Made by a program: the position numbers and the translations under genes. 64,000 bases of DNA from Pseudomonas sp. N040 (GTDB lineage: Bacteria > Pseudomonadota > Gammaproteobacteria > Pseudomonadales > Pseudomonadaceae): positions 355,454 to 419,453 of the forward strand of contig NZ_JADOBE010000002.1 in NCBI RefSeq assembly GCF_015637705.1, read 5' to 3'. This document shows positions 27,922-37,107 of this stretch, piece after piece (the stretch's first letter is position 1; every line of letters begins with the position of its first letter). The notes below the pieces were generated by a model, which searched no databases, was not told the DNA's origin, and worked only from the letters and a program-made list of their open reading frames with translations.

Positions 27922-28527
27922 TTACACCATTCCTTTAAGGGCACGACGAATCAGATTCTCACTGGAAAGACCCTCCTCCAGCACGGCTGACACCGCCCGG
28001 CTGGCCTCCTGCGGCTTGTAACCAAGTGAAATCAGGGCGCTCAACGCATCGCTCTCCGCGCTTGAGACCGCCACGCCCGGGCGGGGTTCAATCACCAGTG
28101 TCGACATCCCGGGCAACGTCTCCCAGGTCTTGAAGCGATCCTTGAGCTCGACCAGCAGGCGTTCCGCGGTTTTCTTGCCGACACCCGGCACCTTGACCAG
28201 CGCGGAGGTATCCTGGGCCTGCACGCAGCGTACCAGTTCATCGACTTCCAGCCCCGACATCAGCGCCAGCGCCAGTTTCGGCCCTACCCCATTGAGCCGG
28301 ATCAGCTCGCGGAACAGTTCGCGCTCGCGCTTCTCGAAGAAGCCGTAGAGCAACTGGGCATCTTCGCGCACCACCAGGTGCGTGTGCAGGGTCAGCGGCT
28401 CGCCAACGGCGGGCAGGCGATACAGGGTCGACATCGGCACTTCCAGCTCATAGCCGATCCCGCCGACATCGAGAATCAGGTGCGGCGGATGTTTTTCCAC
28501 CAGCGTGCCGCGCAGGCGTCCAATCAC
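27922..28527 (-). CDS. ruvA: Holliday junction DNA-binding protein RuvA
   Basis: A 201-residue protein that binds the four-way junction and loads RuvB. It starts [16 protein letters not shown], and contains helix-hairpin-helix elements ([15 protein letters not shown] and [16 protein letters not shown]) plus a C-terminal RuvB-binding domain. The start is GTG 28527, with AAGGAGA seven bases upstream. A longer open frame reaching 28605 would add 26 residues not found in the family and overlap ruvC. Family members normally start MIGRL at exactly this point. Confidence 0.96.
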   Translation of the reverse strand: MIGRLRGTLVEKHPPHLILDVGGIGYELEVPMSTLYRLPAVGEPLTLHTHLVVREDAQLLYGFFEKRERELFRELIRLNGVGPKLALALMSGLEVDELVRCVQAQDTSALVKVPGVGKKTAERLLVELKDRFKTWETLPGMSTLVIEPRPGVAVSSAESDALSALISLGYKPQEASRAVSAVLEEGLSSENLIRRALKGMV

Positions 28528-28558
28528 GGGTTGGTCTCCTTGTTCATAGGCGCAGACC

Positions 28559-29083
28559 TCAAAGGCGCAGCCGGCCGGCGCGCTGCTTGGCGCCGGCCAG
28601 GCCATGGGGAATCAGGCTTTGCCGGTGATGGGCATGACAGATGGCAATTGCCAGTGCATCCGAGGCATCGATCTGCGGCTTTTGCACCAGCTTGAGCATG
28701 TGCATGACCATCAACTGCACCTGCTGCTTGTCCGCCGCACCAGAGCCGACCAGCGCCTGCTTGACCTGGGTCGCGGTGTATTCGGCCACCTCCAGTCCCT
28801 GCTCGACCCCGGCCACGATGGCGGCGCCACGCGCCTGCCCCAGCTTGAGCGCGGAGTCGGCATTGCGTGCCATGAACACCTGCTCAATGCCCATGGTCAC
28901 CGGCTCGTAGCTGCGAATCACCTCACAGACCCCTCGATAGACCTTCTGCAGGCGCTCGGGCAAGGCGCCGTCGCCGGTGCGGATACAGCCCGAAGCGATG
29001 TATTCGCAACCGCGCCCGGTATCCCGCACCACACCGTAGCCGGTGATGCGCGAGCCCGGATCGATCCCCAAAATCAGCGTCAT
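28559..29083 (-). CDS. ruvC: Holliday junction resolvase RuvC
   Basis: A 174-residue endonuclease that cuts Holliday junctions symmetrically. Acidic catalytic residues are seen in [14 protein letters not shown] (Asp8), GIEQVF (Glu) and [12 protein letters not shown] (two Asp); the RNase H-like fold is expected. It is followed 31 bases later by ruvA on the same strand. A terminator separates it from yebC upstream, so ruvCAB probably has its own promoter in 29084-29165. Confidence 0.97.
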   Translation of the reverse strand: MTLILGIDPGSRITGYGVVRDTGRGCEYIASGCIRTGDGALPERLQKVYRGVCEVIRSYEPVTMGIEQVFMARNADSALKLGQARGAAIVAGVEQGLEVAEYTATQVKQALVGSGAADKQQVQLMVMHMLKLVQKPQIDASDALAIAICHAHHRQSLIPHGLAGAKQRAGRLRL

Positions 29084-29165
29084 ACCCTGCCGCCCGAATA
29101 CTGTCTATTTATCCAGCTTCCGAGTATAGGGAGTCTGCCCGGCGGCGTCACCCACCGCCGGGCAC

Positions 29166-29197
29166 AAAAAACCGGAAGGCCTTTGCGCAACTTCCGG
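29166..29197 (-). terminator. rho-independent terminator after yebC
   Basis: The stem CCGGAAG/CTTCCGG (29172-29178 with 29191-29197) is followed by six T on the minus strand, 20 bases beyond the yebC stop. Confidence 0.85.
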
Positions 29198-29218
29198 CTG
29201 GCTGTATTTGCTCTGCAG

Positions 29219-29965
29219 CTAATCCAGCTGCTCCATGATCTCGTCGGGAATTTCGGCGTTGTGGTAGACGTCCTGCACGTCATCCAGGTCTTCGAGCATG
29301 TCGATCAGCTTCATGACCTTCCTGGCGGTTTCCAGGTCGCTAATCGGTGCACTGATCGACGGGATCATGGCGATCTCCGCCTCCTCGCCCTTGAACCCGG
29401 CGGCAGTCAAGGCCTCGTTGACCGCGAGGAAATCGGCAAAGCCGGTCGATACCAGCGCCGAACCATCCTCGCCCATCTCCACGTCGTCGGCACCGGCTTC
29501 CAGCGCCGCCTCCATCAGGGCGTCTTCGTCGACCCCGGGGGCGAAGCTGATCTGCCCCTTGCGCTCGAACATGTAGGCCACCGAACCGTCGGTGCCCAGG
29601 TTGCCGCCACACTTGCTGAAGGCATGCCGCACGGCCGCCGCGGTACGGTTGCGGTTGTCGGTCATGGCTTCGACGAACACCGCCACGCCATTGGGCGCAT
29701 AGCCCTCATAACTGAGCTCGACCATATTGTCGGCTTCGTCCGCTCCGGCGCCGCGGGCGATGGCACGGTCGATGGTGTCGCGGGTCATGTTGGCGGTCAG
29801 CGCCTTGTCTACTGCCAGGCGCAGGCGCGGATTATCCGCGGGCAAGGCACCGCCCTTGGCGGCCACGGTCAGCTCGCGAATCAGCTTGGTGAAGATCTTG
29901 CCGCGCTTGGCGTCTTGACGCCCCTTGCGGTGCTTGATGTTGGCCCATTTGGAATGACCAGCCAT
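29219..29965 (-). CDS. yebC: YebC/PmpR-family (TACO1-like) protein
   Basis: A 248-residue protein starting [20 protein letters not shown], the highly conserved N-terminus of the YebC/TACO1 family, with length as expected. Members act in translation, easing polyproline stalling, or as transcription regulators; in P. aeruginosa the orthologue at this locus is PmpR, a repressor of pqsR. The acidic C-terminal two thirds ([15 protein letters not shown]) are typical. It sits between ruvC and aspS as in other pseudomonads; a REP-like palindrome lies just upstream. Confidence 0.95.
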   Translation of the reverse strand: MAGHSKWANIKHRKGRQDAKRGKIFTKLIRELTVAAKGGALPADNPRLRLAVDKALTANMTRDTIDRAIARGAGADEADNMVELSYEGYAPNGVAVFVEAMTDNRNRTAAAVRHAFSKCGGNLGTDGSVAYMFERKGQISFAPGVDEDALMEAALEAGADDVEMGEDGSALVSTGFADFLAVNEALTAAGFKGEEAEIAMIPSISAPISDLETARKVMKLIDMLEDLDDVQDVYHNAEIPDEIMEQLD

Positions 29966-29993
29966 AACTCACTCCGGTTGTTGCACATACGCA

Positions 29994-30068
29994 CGTAGGA
30001 TGGGTTAGCCGCGAGGCGTAACCCATCATTGAGGGGGATGGGTATCGCCATGCTCAACCCATCCTACG
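29994..30068. repeat. REP-like palindrome, copy B
   Basis: Perfect 13-base inverted arms CGTAGGATGGGTT (29994-30006) and AACCCATCCTACG (30056-30068) enclose a second nested hairpin (TGGGTTAGCC with GGCGTAACCCA). It lies between aspS and yebC. No T-run adjoins it, so it is better read as a dispersed palindrome than a terminator. Confidence 0.8.
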
Positions 30069-30080
30069 CCCCAAACCGCC

Positions 30081-31856
30081 TTACTCGGCTTTGGGCTGCT
30101 CGCGCAGACGAATATGCAGCTCGCGCAGTGCCTTGTTGTCGACGATACCCGGCGCCTGGGTCATGACGCAGGCCGCGCTCTGGGTTTTCGGGAAGGCAAT
30201 CACTTCGCGGATCGACTGTGCGCCGGTCATCAGCATCACCAGGCGATCCAGGCCGAAGGCCAGGCCGCCATGGGGCGGCGCACCGAACTTCAGGGCGTCG
30301 AGGAGGAAACCGAACTTCTCCTGCTGCTCGTCTTCGCTGATGCCGAGCACGCGGAACACCGTCTGCTGCATGGCACGGTCATGAATACGGATCGAGCCGC
30401 CACCCAGTTCGGTGCCGTTCAACACCATGTCGTAGGCGCGCGACAGCGCGGCTGCCGGATTGGCTTCCAGTTCGGCCGGACTGCAGCTGGGCGCGGTGAA
30501 CGGGTGGTGCATGGCGGTCAGGCTGCCATCGTCGTTCTCCTCGAACATGGGGAAGTCGACCACCCACAGCGGCGCCCATTCGCAGGTCAGCAGATTGAGG
30601 TCGTGGCCGAGCTTGATGCGCAGCGCGCCCAGGGCTTCGCTGACGACCTTGGCCTTGTCGGCGCCGAAGAACACGATGTCGCCATCGACCGCACCGACGC
30701 GATCAAGGATCACATTGAGGTTGTCCAGCGGGATGTTCTTGACGATCGGCGACTGCAGGCCTTCCACGCCATTGGCGCGTTCGTTGACCTTGATGTAAGC
30801 CAGGCCGCGGGCACCGTAGATGCCGACGAACTTGGTGTAATCATCGATCTGCTTGCGTGGCATGCTCGCCCCGCCCGGTACCCGCAAGGCGGTGACGCGG
30901 CATTTGGGGTCGTTGGCCGGGCCGGCGAAGACTTTGAAGTCGACGTCCTTGAGCTGATCCTCGACATCCACCAGCTCCAGCGGAATCCGCAGGTCCGGCT
31001 TGTCCGAGCCGAAACGGCGCATGGCTTCGGCCAGGGTCATGTGTGGCAACTCGCCGAACTCGACGTTCAGCACGTCCTTGAACAGCTGGCGAATCATCTT
31101 CTCGGTGATGGCCATGATGTCAGCCTCGTCGAGGAAGCTGGTTTCGATGTCGATCTGGGTAAATTCCGGCTGGCGGTCGGCACGCAGGTCTTCGTCGCGG
31201 AAGCACTTGGCGATCTGGTAGTAGCGATCGAAGCCGGCCACCATCAGCAGTTGCTTGAACAGCTGCGGCGACTGCGGCAGCGCAAAGAAGCTGCCGGCAT
31301 GGGTACGGCTCGGCACCAGATAGTCACGCGCACCTTCCGGCGTGGCGCGGGTGAGGATCGGCGTTTCCACATCGAGGAAGCCGTGCTCGTCCAGGTAGCG
31401 GCGAATGCTCGAGGTAATCCGCGAGCGCAGCTTGAGCTTGTCGGCCATTTCCGGGCGGCGCAGGTCGATGAAGCGATAGCGCAGGCGGGTTTCCTCCCCC
31501 ACGTCGGTGTATTCGTTCAGCGGGAACGGCGGGGTTTCCGCTTCGTTCAGCACTTCCAGCTCGTAGCCGAGGATTTCAATGCCGCCGGACAGCATGTTGG
31601 GATTGACCGCACCGGCCGGACGCAGGCGCACCTTGCCGGTGATTTTCACCACGTATTCGCTGCGCACCCGGTCAGCCTTGGCAAAGGTTTCGGCGCGATC
31701 CGGGTCGAAAACCACCTGGGCCAGCCCTTCGCGGTCGCGAATGTCGAGAAAGATCACCCCACCATGGTCGCGGCGACGATGCACCCAGCCGCAAAGAGTG
31801 ATTTCCTGACCGTCCAGGCTTTCGTTCAACTGGCCGCAATAGTGGGTGCGCATCAT
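30081..31856 (-). CDS. aspS: aspartyl-tRNA synthetase
   Basis: A 591-residue class IIb synthetase of the bacterial type. An N-terminal OB anticodon-binding domain (~1-110), the catalytic core with motif 2 [18 protein letters not shown] and motif 3 [15 protein letters not shown], and the inserted GAD domain (~280-420) are all present. In P. aeruginosa the orthologue is non-discriminating and also charges tRNA-Asn for amidation; the same is possible here but not visible in sequence. It follows the FmdB-type gene by 44 bases on the same strand. Confidence 0.98.
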   Translation of the reverse strand: MMRTHYCGQLNESLDGQEITLCGWVHRRRDHGGVIFLDIRDREGLAQVVFDPDRAETFAKADRVRSEYVVKITGKVRLRPAGAVNPNMLSGGIEILGYELEVLNEAETPPFPLNEYTDVGEETRLRYRFIDLRRPEMADKLKLRSRITSSIRRYLDEHGFLDVETPILTRATPEGARDYLVPSRTHAGSFFALPQSPQLFKQLLMVAGFDRYYQIAKCFRDEDLRADRQPEFTQIDIETSFLDEADIMAITEKMIRQLFKDVLNVEFGELPHMTLAEAMRRFGSDKPDLRIPLELVDVEDQLKDVDFKVFAGPANDPKCRVTALRVPGGASMPRKQIDDYTKFVGIYGARGLAYIKVNERANGVEGLQSPIVKNIPLDNLNVILDRVGAVDGDIVFFGADKAKVVSEALGALRIKLGHDLNLLTCEWAPLWVVDFPMFEENDDGSLTAMHHPFTAPSCSPAELEANPAAALSRAYDMVLNGTELGGGSIRIHDRAMQQTVFRVLGISEDEQQEKFGFLLDALKFGAPPHGGLAFGLDRLVMLMTGAQSIREVIAFPKTQSAACVMTQAPGIVDNKALRELHIRLREQPKAE

Positions 31857-31900
31857 GATCTTCGTTCGCTTCTGTTAAGTGCTTGAATTGGTTATGCCGA

Positions 31901-32170
31901 TTATTCGCCGGCAGTGCATCCGCCGCCGGCACAACCGGTGGCCGGACAGGCTGCAGGGGCTTCCGCGCCTGCCAGGTTCTTCTTCGCTCCGGTCTTGAAG
32001 TCCGTCTCGTACCAGCCGCCGCCTTTCAGGCGGAAGCCCGGCACCGATAGCATTTTCTTCAGCCCGGCAGCCTTGCAGGCCGGACAATCGACCAAAGGCG
32101 CATCGCTGAACTTCTGAATGGCCTCCAGCTGATGGCCGCAACTACTGCACTGGTATTCATAGATCGGCAT
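31901..32170 (-). CDS. FmdB-family zinc-ribbon protein
   Basis: An 89-residue protein starting MPIYEYQCSSCGHQLEAIQK, the signature of the FmdB/CxxC_CxxC_SSSS family. Two CxxC knuckles (CSSCG and CPACK) form a zinc ribbon; the Cys/Gly/Ala-rich tail (CPATGCAGGGC) is a common variable end. The role of the family is poorly defined (putative regulatory or assembly protein). ATG 32170 gives this canonical N-terminus. It is the first gene of an fmdB-aspS transcription unit, an arrangement common in gammaproteobacteria. Confidence 0.9.
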   Translation of the reverse strand: MPIYEYQCSSCGHQLEAIQKFSDAPLVDCPACKAAGLKKMLSVPGFRLKGGGWYETDFKTGAKKNLAGAEAPAACPATGCAGGGCTAGE

Positions 32171-32478
32171 AAAACACCCTGAACCGGCACCACGAGCCGA
32201 GAGCCTGCGGCAAAGGGCGCGATTATATACAGTTAATCGGCAAGACACAGCCGCCAGGCCGATCGCCATCCCTGCCGGCCACGGCAATCAACCCGGCGCA
32301 GCAGCCTGCAGCTGATTTGAGTAGCCCTGCGCTTTGCGGTTAAATACGCCGCTGCAGGTCCGGGTCCGCCCCGGCACTGCAGCCGCTGAAGGTATCCCGC
32401 ACGGATTTTTCCACCGCTGACGCTACCCATCAGCTGTTCAAGCAGTAATCCTCTTCGTCAAAGTGAGTTAATTCCATC
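32171..32478. other. 308-base divergent intergenic region
   Basis: This region separates the fmdB-aspS unit from the cold-shock gene. It holds a candidate minus-strand -10 box near 32222 and a pyrimidine/AT-richer stretch just before the cold-shock gene. I see no credible small gene, tRNA or strong hairpin in it. Confidence 0.6.
32222..32250 (-). promoter_or_regulatory. candidate promoter for fmdB-aspS
   Basis: On the minus strand a consensus TATAAT lies at 32222-32227. The hexamer 17 bases upstream (CTGTGT, 32245-32250) is a poor -35. It lies about 50 bases before the FmdB start. Sequence pattern only. Confidence 0.35.
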
Positions 32479-33078
32479 ATGGTCAAAATCGTCCATCTAC
32501 TGGCGGGCGTTGCCGCCCTGCTGTTGTCATTTATCCCCGCTCTGGGCACCGATGCGCCTGCCTTTTTGCAACAACCCGATGCGCTGTACCTGGCATTTTG
32601 CGGCCTGATCAACCTGCTGCTGGCGGGCTATGTCCAGAGTCGGCACAGCCCCCGGCATACCGCCGTTTCCGTACTGGTGGTTCTGGCTGCCGCGCTGCAG
32701 GCACTTGTACTGCTGGCCCCCATGCCGCTGATAGGCAATCAACCGGCCGTCGTGCTGGCGCTGATCGCGCTCCTCGGCGCGGTGCTCCTGCAGCTGGCTG
32801 ACAACCTGCCCAAGCGCAGCCAGGCCGCCCGGCCCGCCAATACCAGCGGCGACCAGGGCAAGCGTGAAACCGGCACCGTGAAGTGGTTCAACACCTCCAA
32901 GGGCTTCGGCTTCATCTCCCGGGATTCCGGTGACGATATTTTCGTGCACTTCCGCGCCATCCGCGGCGAAGGCCACCGTGTTCTGGTTGAAGGCCAGCGC
33001 GTCGAGTTCGTCGTGATGATGCGCGACAAGGGCCTGCAGGCCGAAGATGTGATCGCCGCACCGTCCTCCCGGCGCTAG
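32479..33078 (+). CDS. membrane-anchored cold-shock domain protein
   Basis: A 199-residue protein with two parts. Residues 1-108 contain about four hydrophobic segments (starting [19 protein letters not shown]), so it is inner-membrane. Residues ~125-195 are a cold-shock domain with RNP1 KGFGFI and RNP2 DIFVHF, which binds single-stranded nucleic acid. A polar linker joins them ([21 protein letters not shown]). P. aeruginosa has a similar protein near aspS (PA0961, from memory). The role is unknown; the layout would place an RNA-binding domain at the cytoplasmic face of the membrane. Confidence 0.88.
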   Translation: MVKIVHLLAGVAALLLSFIPALGTDAPAFLQQPDALYLAFCGLINLLLAGYVQSRHSPRHTAVSVLVVLAAALQALVLLAPMPLIGNQPAVVLALIALLGAVLLQLADNLPKRSQAARPANTSGDQGKRETGTVKWFNTSKGFGFISRDSGDDIFVHFRAIRGEGHRVLVEGQRVEFVVMMRDKGLQAEDVIAAPSSRR

Positions 33079-33114
33079 TCCGCGGGCACATAAACGGTTC
33101 AATGGGCGCGCGGG

Positions 33115-33351
33115 CTAGCGCAGGAAACTGGCAACCTGCGCCGCCTCGAACGGCCAGTCGAGTTCCGCACCGGTATCGACCCGGCGCAGCACCGGAATGC
33201 GCAGGCCGTAGCTCTCCACCAGCGCCGCGCCCTCGGCAATATCGATCAGTTCGACCAGCAGGCCGCGTTCGACAAACGGCAACAGCAGCGCTTCGGCCAC
33301 CTCGCACAGGTGGCAGCCGAGGGTTCCGAGGAGCTGGCATTCTGGAGGCAT
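33115..33351 (-). CDS. glutaredoxin-family protein (DUF836-like)
   Basis: A 78-residue thioredoxin-fold protein with a redox motif GCHLC (CxxC) near residue 13, in the context LLGTLGCHLCEVAEALL, and the cis-Pro segment RIPVLRR. This is the small glutaredoxin-like DUF836 type. ATG 33351 sets the usual short N-terminus, though no good ribosome site is visible; the frame stays open to 33459, which would add 36 residues unlike the family. Its 3' end faces the cold-shock gene, 36 bases away. Confidence 0.8.
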   Translation of the reverse strand: MPPECQLLGTLGCHLCEVAEALLLPFVERGLLVELIDIAEGAALVESYGLRIPVLRRVDTGAELDWPFEAAQVASFLR

Positions 33352-33491
33352 GGAGGCGAACCTGGACGCAAGATGGTCAACATTTGCACAGCTGAAGTCT
33401 AACAGCCTGCTGCGCCATTTTCCGTCTGCCGCACGTCGCTCCGCCAGATTCACCGGCACCGGTGCGACCGGAAGATCAAAGCTGGGCGCCT

Positions 33492-33518
33492 GCGACTAAA
33501 GTCGCAACGACCAAGGTC
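33492..33518. promoter_or_regulatory. tandem inverted repeats upstream of OprD-family porin
   Basis: Two palindromes, GCGACT-AA-AGTCGC (33492-33505) and GACC-AA-GGTC (33509-33518), have centres 15 bases apart. They lie about 90-117 bases before the porin start codon. The shape suggests an operator bound by paired dimers, such as a LuxR-type response regulator; which protein binds is not known. Confidence 0.5.
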
Positions 33519-33608
33519 TAAGGGCCAAACGGCTGCTGAAATGTTTTAGTCACCTCGCTGTAACAGTCCGCACACCGGCCTGGCAATCCACCCCGAGGAG
33601 ACAACAAC

Positions 33609-34904
33609 ATGCGCAATACACCCCTCGCCCGCGCAGTGGCCCTGGCCACCCTGGGCGCCGGCCTCAGCCTGCCGCAATTCGCCCTGGCCGATTTCATCAC
33701 GGACAGCAAGGCGACACTCGAACTCCGCAATTTCTACATGAACCGCGACTATCGCCAGGACAGCCCGCTGCCGACCGTCACCGGCAAGACCCCGAGCGAA
33801 ACCAAGGCCTATTCCGAGGAATGGGCGCAGGGCTTCCTGCTGCGCATGGAGTCCGGCTTTACCGAAGGCCCGGTCGGCTTTGGCGTCGACGGCCTCGGCC
33901 TGGTCGGCATCCGCCTTGACTCCGGGCGCGGCCGCAGCGGCACCGGCTTGTTGCAACTGGACAATGAAACCGGCAGGGCTCAGGACGAATACGCCTCGGC
34001 TGGCGCCAACGCGAAAATCCGCATTTCCAAGAGTGTGCTCAAAGCCGGTAACGGCTTGCAGCCGAAACTGCCAGTGGTGCAGGCCAGTGATATCCGCCTG
34101 CTGCCACAGACCTTCGAGGGCGGCTCACTCAACGTCCTCGAAATCGACGGCCTGAACCTGAATGGTGGCATGTACAGCCAGGTCAAGCAGCGTGCTTCCA
34201 GCGACTATCAGGACCTGATGCTCAACGGCAATACCGTCGCCACCAGTGACCAGTTCAGCTTCGCCGGTGGCGACTACGCCCTGACCAAGGAACTGAGCCT
34301 GAGCTATTACTACGGCGAACTGGAAAACATCTACGACCAGAATTTTGCCGGGCTGGTCTACCTGCTGCCGCTGGCCGAAGGTCAGTTCGTCAAGGCTGAC
34401 CTGCGCTATGCCGACAGCAACGACAACGGCAGTGCCGATGCCGGCACGCTGGACAACAAGTCCGCCAACGGCATGCTCACCTATGGCATCGGCGCCCACG
34501 CCTTCGGCCTCGGCTACCAGCAGATGAACGGCGACAACCCCTTCCCCTACATCGCCGAAACCGACCCCTACCTGGTCAACTATGTACAGATCGGCAACTT
34601 CGCCAGCACCGAGGAGAAATCCTGGCAGGCGCGCTACGACCTGAACTTCGCCAGCTTCGGCGTTCCCGGCCTGACCCTGATGACCCGCTATGTGAGCGGT
34701 GACAACATCGACCGTGGCGCCGGCGTCAGCGAGGGCGAGGAATGGGAACGCGACACCGACATCGCCTACCTGTTCCAGAGCGCCGCGCTCAAGGGCCTGG
34801 GGGTGAAATGGCGCAACGCCACCTACCGCTCCAACGTGGCCAAGACCACCAAGGACCTAGACGAGAACCGCCTGATCGTCAGCTACACCCTGCCGATCTG
34901 GTAA
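33609..34904 (+). CDS. OprD-family outer-membrane porin
   Basis: A 431-residue 18-strand porin of the OprD (OccD/OccK) family. The signal peptide ends near QFALA-D; the mature start DFITDSKATLELRNFYMNRDYR and the conserved EEWAQGFLLRMESGFTEGPVGFGVDGLG are diagnostic, as is the C-terminal aromatic-ending strand (SYTLPIW). Members import small carboxylates or amino acids; the substrate cannot be read from the sequence. A ribosome site GAGGAG lies about 10 bases before ATG. It sits alone between a candidate operator and a terminator. A second OprD gene is at 48802. Confidence 0.93.
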   Translation: MRNTPLARAVALATLGAGLSLPQFALADFITDSKATLELRNFYMNRDYRQDSPLPTVTGKTPSETKAYSEEWAQGFLLRMESGFTEGPVGFGVDGLGLVGIRLDSGRGRSGTGLLQLDNETGRAQDEYASAGANAKIRISKSVLKAGNGLQPKLPVVQASDIRLLPQTFEGGSLNVLEIDGLNLNGGMYSQVKQRASSDYQDLMLNGNTVATSDQFSFAGGDYALTKELSLSYYYGELENIYDQNFAGLVYLLPLAEGQFVKADLRYADSNDNGSADAGTLDNKSANGMLTYGIGAHAFGLGYQQMNGDNPFPYIAETDPYLVNYVQIGNFASTEEKSWQARYDLNFASFGVPGLTLMTRYVSGDNIDRGAGVSEGEEWERDTDIAYLFQSAALKGLGVKWRNATYRSNVAKTTKDLDENRLIVSYTLPIW

Positions 34905-34935
34905 CAGCACAAAGCTGTGCCGCAACCCACCGAAT

Positions 34936-34964
34936 GGCCTGCCTGCGCGCAGGCCTTTCTTTAT
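34936..34964 (+). terminator. rho-independent terminator of the OprD-family porin gene
   Basis: The stem GGCCTGC/GCAGGCC with a six-base loop (34936-34955) is followed by TTTCTTTA, about 30 bases after the stop codon. Confidence 0.85.
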
Positions 34965-35092
34965 CTAGGGCGGGTGCAACCCGCGCAACCACTACCGACT
35001 GCCGCCCGAATCAACGCCCTGAAGATCAGCCGGCCTGCGGCGCCATGCATTTGTTTGCCGCAGCTGCGCAAGCCTTTGCTAAGGTGACAGGC

Positions 35093-36904
35093 ATGGAACA
35101 TGCACCTACCTGGCTGGTTAACAGCTTCATCTACCTGAGCGCCGCGGTGATCGCGGTGCCCCTGAGTCAGGCCCTCGGCCTGGGCTCGATCATCGGCTAC
35201 CTGGTCGCCGGGATCGCCATCGGCCCGTGGGGGCTGGGACTGGTCACCAACGTCACCGACATCCTGCACTTCGCCGAGTTCGGCGTGGTGCTGATGCTGT
35301 TCCTGGTCGGCCTCGAACTGGAACCCAAGCGCCTGTGGAGCCTGCGCCGGCCGATCTTCGGCTGGGGCTCGGCACAGGTCATCGCCTGTGCCGCGGCGCT
35401 GGCCGGGCTGGGCCTGGCCTTCGGCTACGACTGGCGCATCGCCCTGATCGGCGGTCTCGGCCTGGCCCTGTCGAGCACCGCGATCGCCCTGCAGGTGCTC
35501 GGCGAGCGCAACCTGCTGCGTACCAGCGGCGGCCAGGCCGGTTTCTCCATCCTGCTGTTCCAGGACGTGGCGGCCATCCCGATCCTCGCCCTGCTGCCAC
35601 TGCTGGCGGCCAGCGCCACGGTCGACGGCGGCGAGAGCGCCAACCGCTGGCTGGAGACCCTGCGGATCATGGCCGTGATCGCCGCCATCGTGGTCGGCGG
35701 ACGCTTCGCCATCCGCCCGCTGTTCCGCTGGATCGCGCGCAGCAAGACGCCGGAAATCTTCACCGCCACTTCCCTGCTGCTGGTGGTCGGCATCGCCAGC
35801 CTGATGCAGCTGATCGGCCTGTCGATGGCGCTGGGAGCTTTTCTCGCCGGCGTGCTGCTGGCCGAAAGCGAGTACCGCCGCGAGCTGGAAACCAACATCG
35901 AGCCGTTCAAGGGCCTGCTGCTCGGATTGTTCTTCATCGCCGTGGGCATGAGCATCGACTTTGGCGTGCTGGCGCGCTTTCCGCTGCAGATGGCCGCCAT
36001 CGTGCTGGCCCTGCTGCTGCTCAAGGGGCTGGTGATCTACCTGCTGGCCCGGCTGATGCAGGTGCCGTTCCAGGAGCGGCCGCTGCTCACCCTGCTGCTG
36101 GCCCAGGGCGGCGAGTTCGCCTTCGTGGTATTCCAGGCGGCCGCCAACGAAGGGGCACTGAACAGCCAGACCACGTCGCTGCTGATCGGCGCCGTGGCCC
36201 TGTCGATGCTGGTCAGCCCGTTGCTGCTGGTGGCCATCGACCGCTGGCTGCTGCCGCGCTACGCAAAATGCAGCGCACCGGCCATGGCGGAAATCTCCGA
36301 GCCACAGGATGCCGAGGTACTGATCGCCGGCTTCGGCCGCTTCGGCCAGATCATCGCGCGCATCCTCGAAGCCACCGGCCAGCACTGTACGGTGCTCGAT
36401 CACAACGCCGAGATGATCGAGGCCGCGCGGCGTTTCGGCTATCAGGTGTTCTACGGCGATGCCACCCGCCTCGACCTGCTGCGCACCGCCGGCGCCGGCC
36501 AGGCCCGCGTGCTGGTGGTGGCCGTGGACAAGCCGGCGCAGTCACTGGAGATCGTCGAGCTGGCACGCGAGCACTTCCCGCAGGCGACCATTGTCGCGCG
36601 CGCCTTCGATGCGCCGCACTGGCACAAGCTGCGTGACCGCGGCGTACAGCTGCTGCAGCGTGAGCTCTACGAGTCCAGCCTGCTCAGCGCGCACAGCGTG
36701 CTCGAACTGCTCGGCCATTCGAAGGCTGCAGCCGAGCAGACTATCCGCCAGTTCCGCGAACACAACCTGCAGATGCTGGAAAGCATGCGCCCCTTCCATG
36801 AGGACCAAGCCAAGCTGATCTCCGCCGCCCGCGAATCGCGCCGCCAGCTGGAAGAACAACTGGCCGAGCAGCGCCGGCAGACGCGGCAGGACCAGCCCGA
36901 CTGA
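35093..36904 (+). CDS. KefC-type potassium:proton antiporter
   Basis: A 603-residue CPA2 antiporter. About 12 transmembrane segments fill residues 1-380, with VVLMLFLVGLELEP and SSTAIALQVLGER typical of KefB/KefC; a TrkA-N Rossmann domain follows (VLIAGFGRFGQIIARIL near 405), then a charged coiled-coil tail. In E. coli such proteins export K+ during electrophile stress and are gated by glutathione; no KefF/KefG partner gene adjoins here. ATG 35093 with AAGGTG six bases upstream is preferred; ATG 35045 is an in-frame alternative. An even longer frame back into the porin gene is spurious. Confidence 0.9.
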   Translation: MEHAPTWLVNSFIYLSAAVIAVPLSQALGLGSIIGYLVAGIAIGPWGLGLVTNVTDILHFAEFGVVLMLFLVGLELEPKRLWSLRRPIFGWGSAQVIACAAALAGLGLAFGYDWRIALIGGLGLALSSTAIALQVLGERNLLRTSGGQAGFSILLFQDVAAIPILALLPLLAASATVDGGESANRWLETLRIMAVIAAIVVGGRFAIRPLFRWIARSKTPEIFTATSLLLVVGIASLMQLIGLSMALGAFLAGVLLAESEYRRELETNIEPFKGLLLGLFFIAVGMSIDFGVLARFPLQMAAIVLALLLLKGLVIYLLARLMQVPFQERPLLTLLLAQGGEFAFVVFQAAANEGALNSQTTSLLIGAVALSMLVSPLLLVAIDRWLLPRYAKCSAPAMAEISEPQDAEVLIAGFGRFGQIIARILEATGQHCTVLDHNAEMIEAARRFGYQVFYGDATRLDLLRTAGAGQARVLVVAVDKPAQSLEIVELAREHFPQATIVARAFDAPHWHKLRDRGVQLLQRELYESSLLSAHSVLELLGHSKAAAEQTIRQFREHNLQMLESMRPFHEDQAKLISAARESRRQLEEQLAEQRRQTRQDQPD

Positions 36905-36968
36905 GCGGCCGGCCTCCCGCTAACGCTTTGGATTATCGTTTGACATCGGGTTCAACATACAAGCGTGG

Positions 36969-37046
36969 GCGTAGGGTGGGCTTCAGCCCACCGACATCGG
37001 CCCGCGCTTTGTGGTGGGCTAAAGCCCACCCTACGCCCACCCTACG
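36969..37046. repeat. REP-like palindrome, copy C
   Basis: Perfect 14-base inverted arms GCGTAGGGTGGGCT (36969-36982) and AGCCCACCCTACGC (37023-37036) are followed by a partial extra copy CCACCCTACG. A shorter nested hairpin (GTGGGCTTCAGCCCAC) is also present. It lies between the kefC-type gene and the acylase gene. Confidence 0.82.
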
Positions 37047-37107
37047 TTTTGCACGCAACAGGTAACTGCTACAGAACCCTGACTTCCAGCCACCCCACGG
37101 AGCCTCC

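Noticed and set aside
30114..31886. 590-codon open frame opposite aspS
   Set aside because: It is a high-GC shadow of a fully motif-supported aspartyl-tRNA synthetase.
32222..32237. LexA-like half-site TATATACAG
   Set aside because: The second CTG half is missing (GCG instead), and the stretch is better explained as a minus-strand TATAAT promoter element.
34742..35092. N-terminal extension of the KefC-type open frame into the porin gene
   Set aside because: The extra residues overlap the end of the OprD-family gene in another frame and are Arg/Gln/Pro-rich, unlike an antiporter N-terminus.
34961..36403. 480-codon open frame opposite the KefC-type gene
   Set aside because: It is Gln/Asp/His-rich antisense of a GC-rich membrane-protein gene; the opposite frame has complete CPA2 and TrkA-N motifs.
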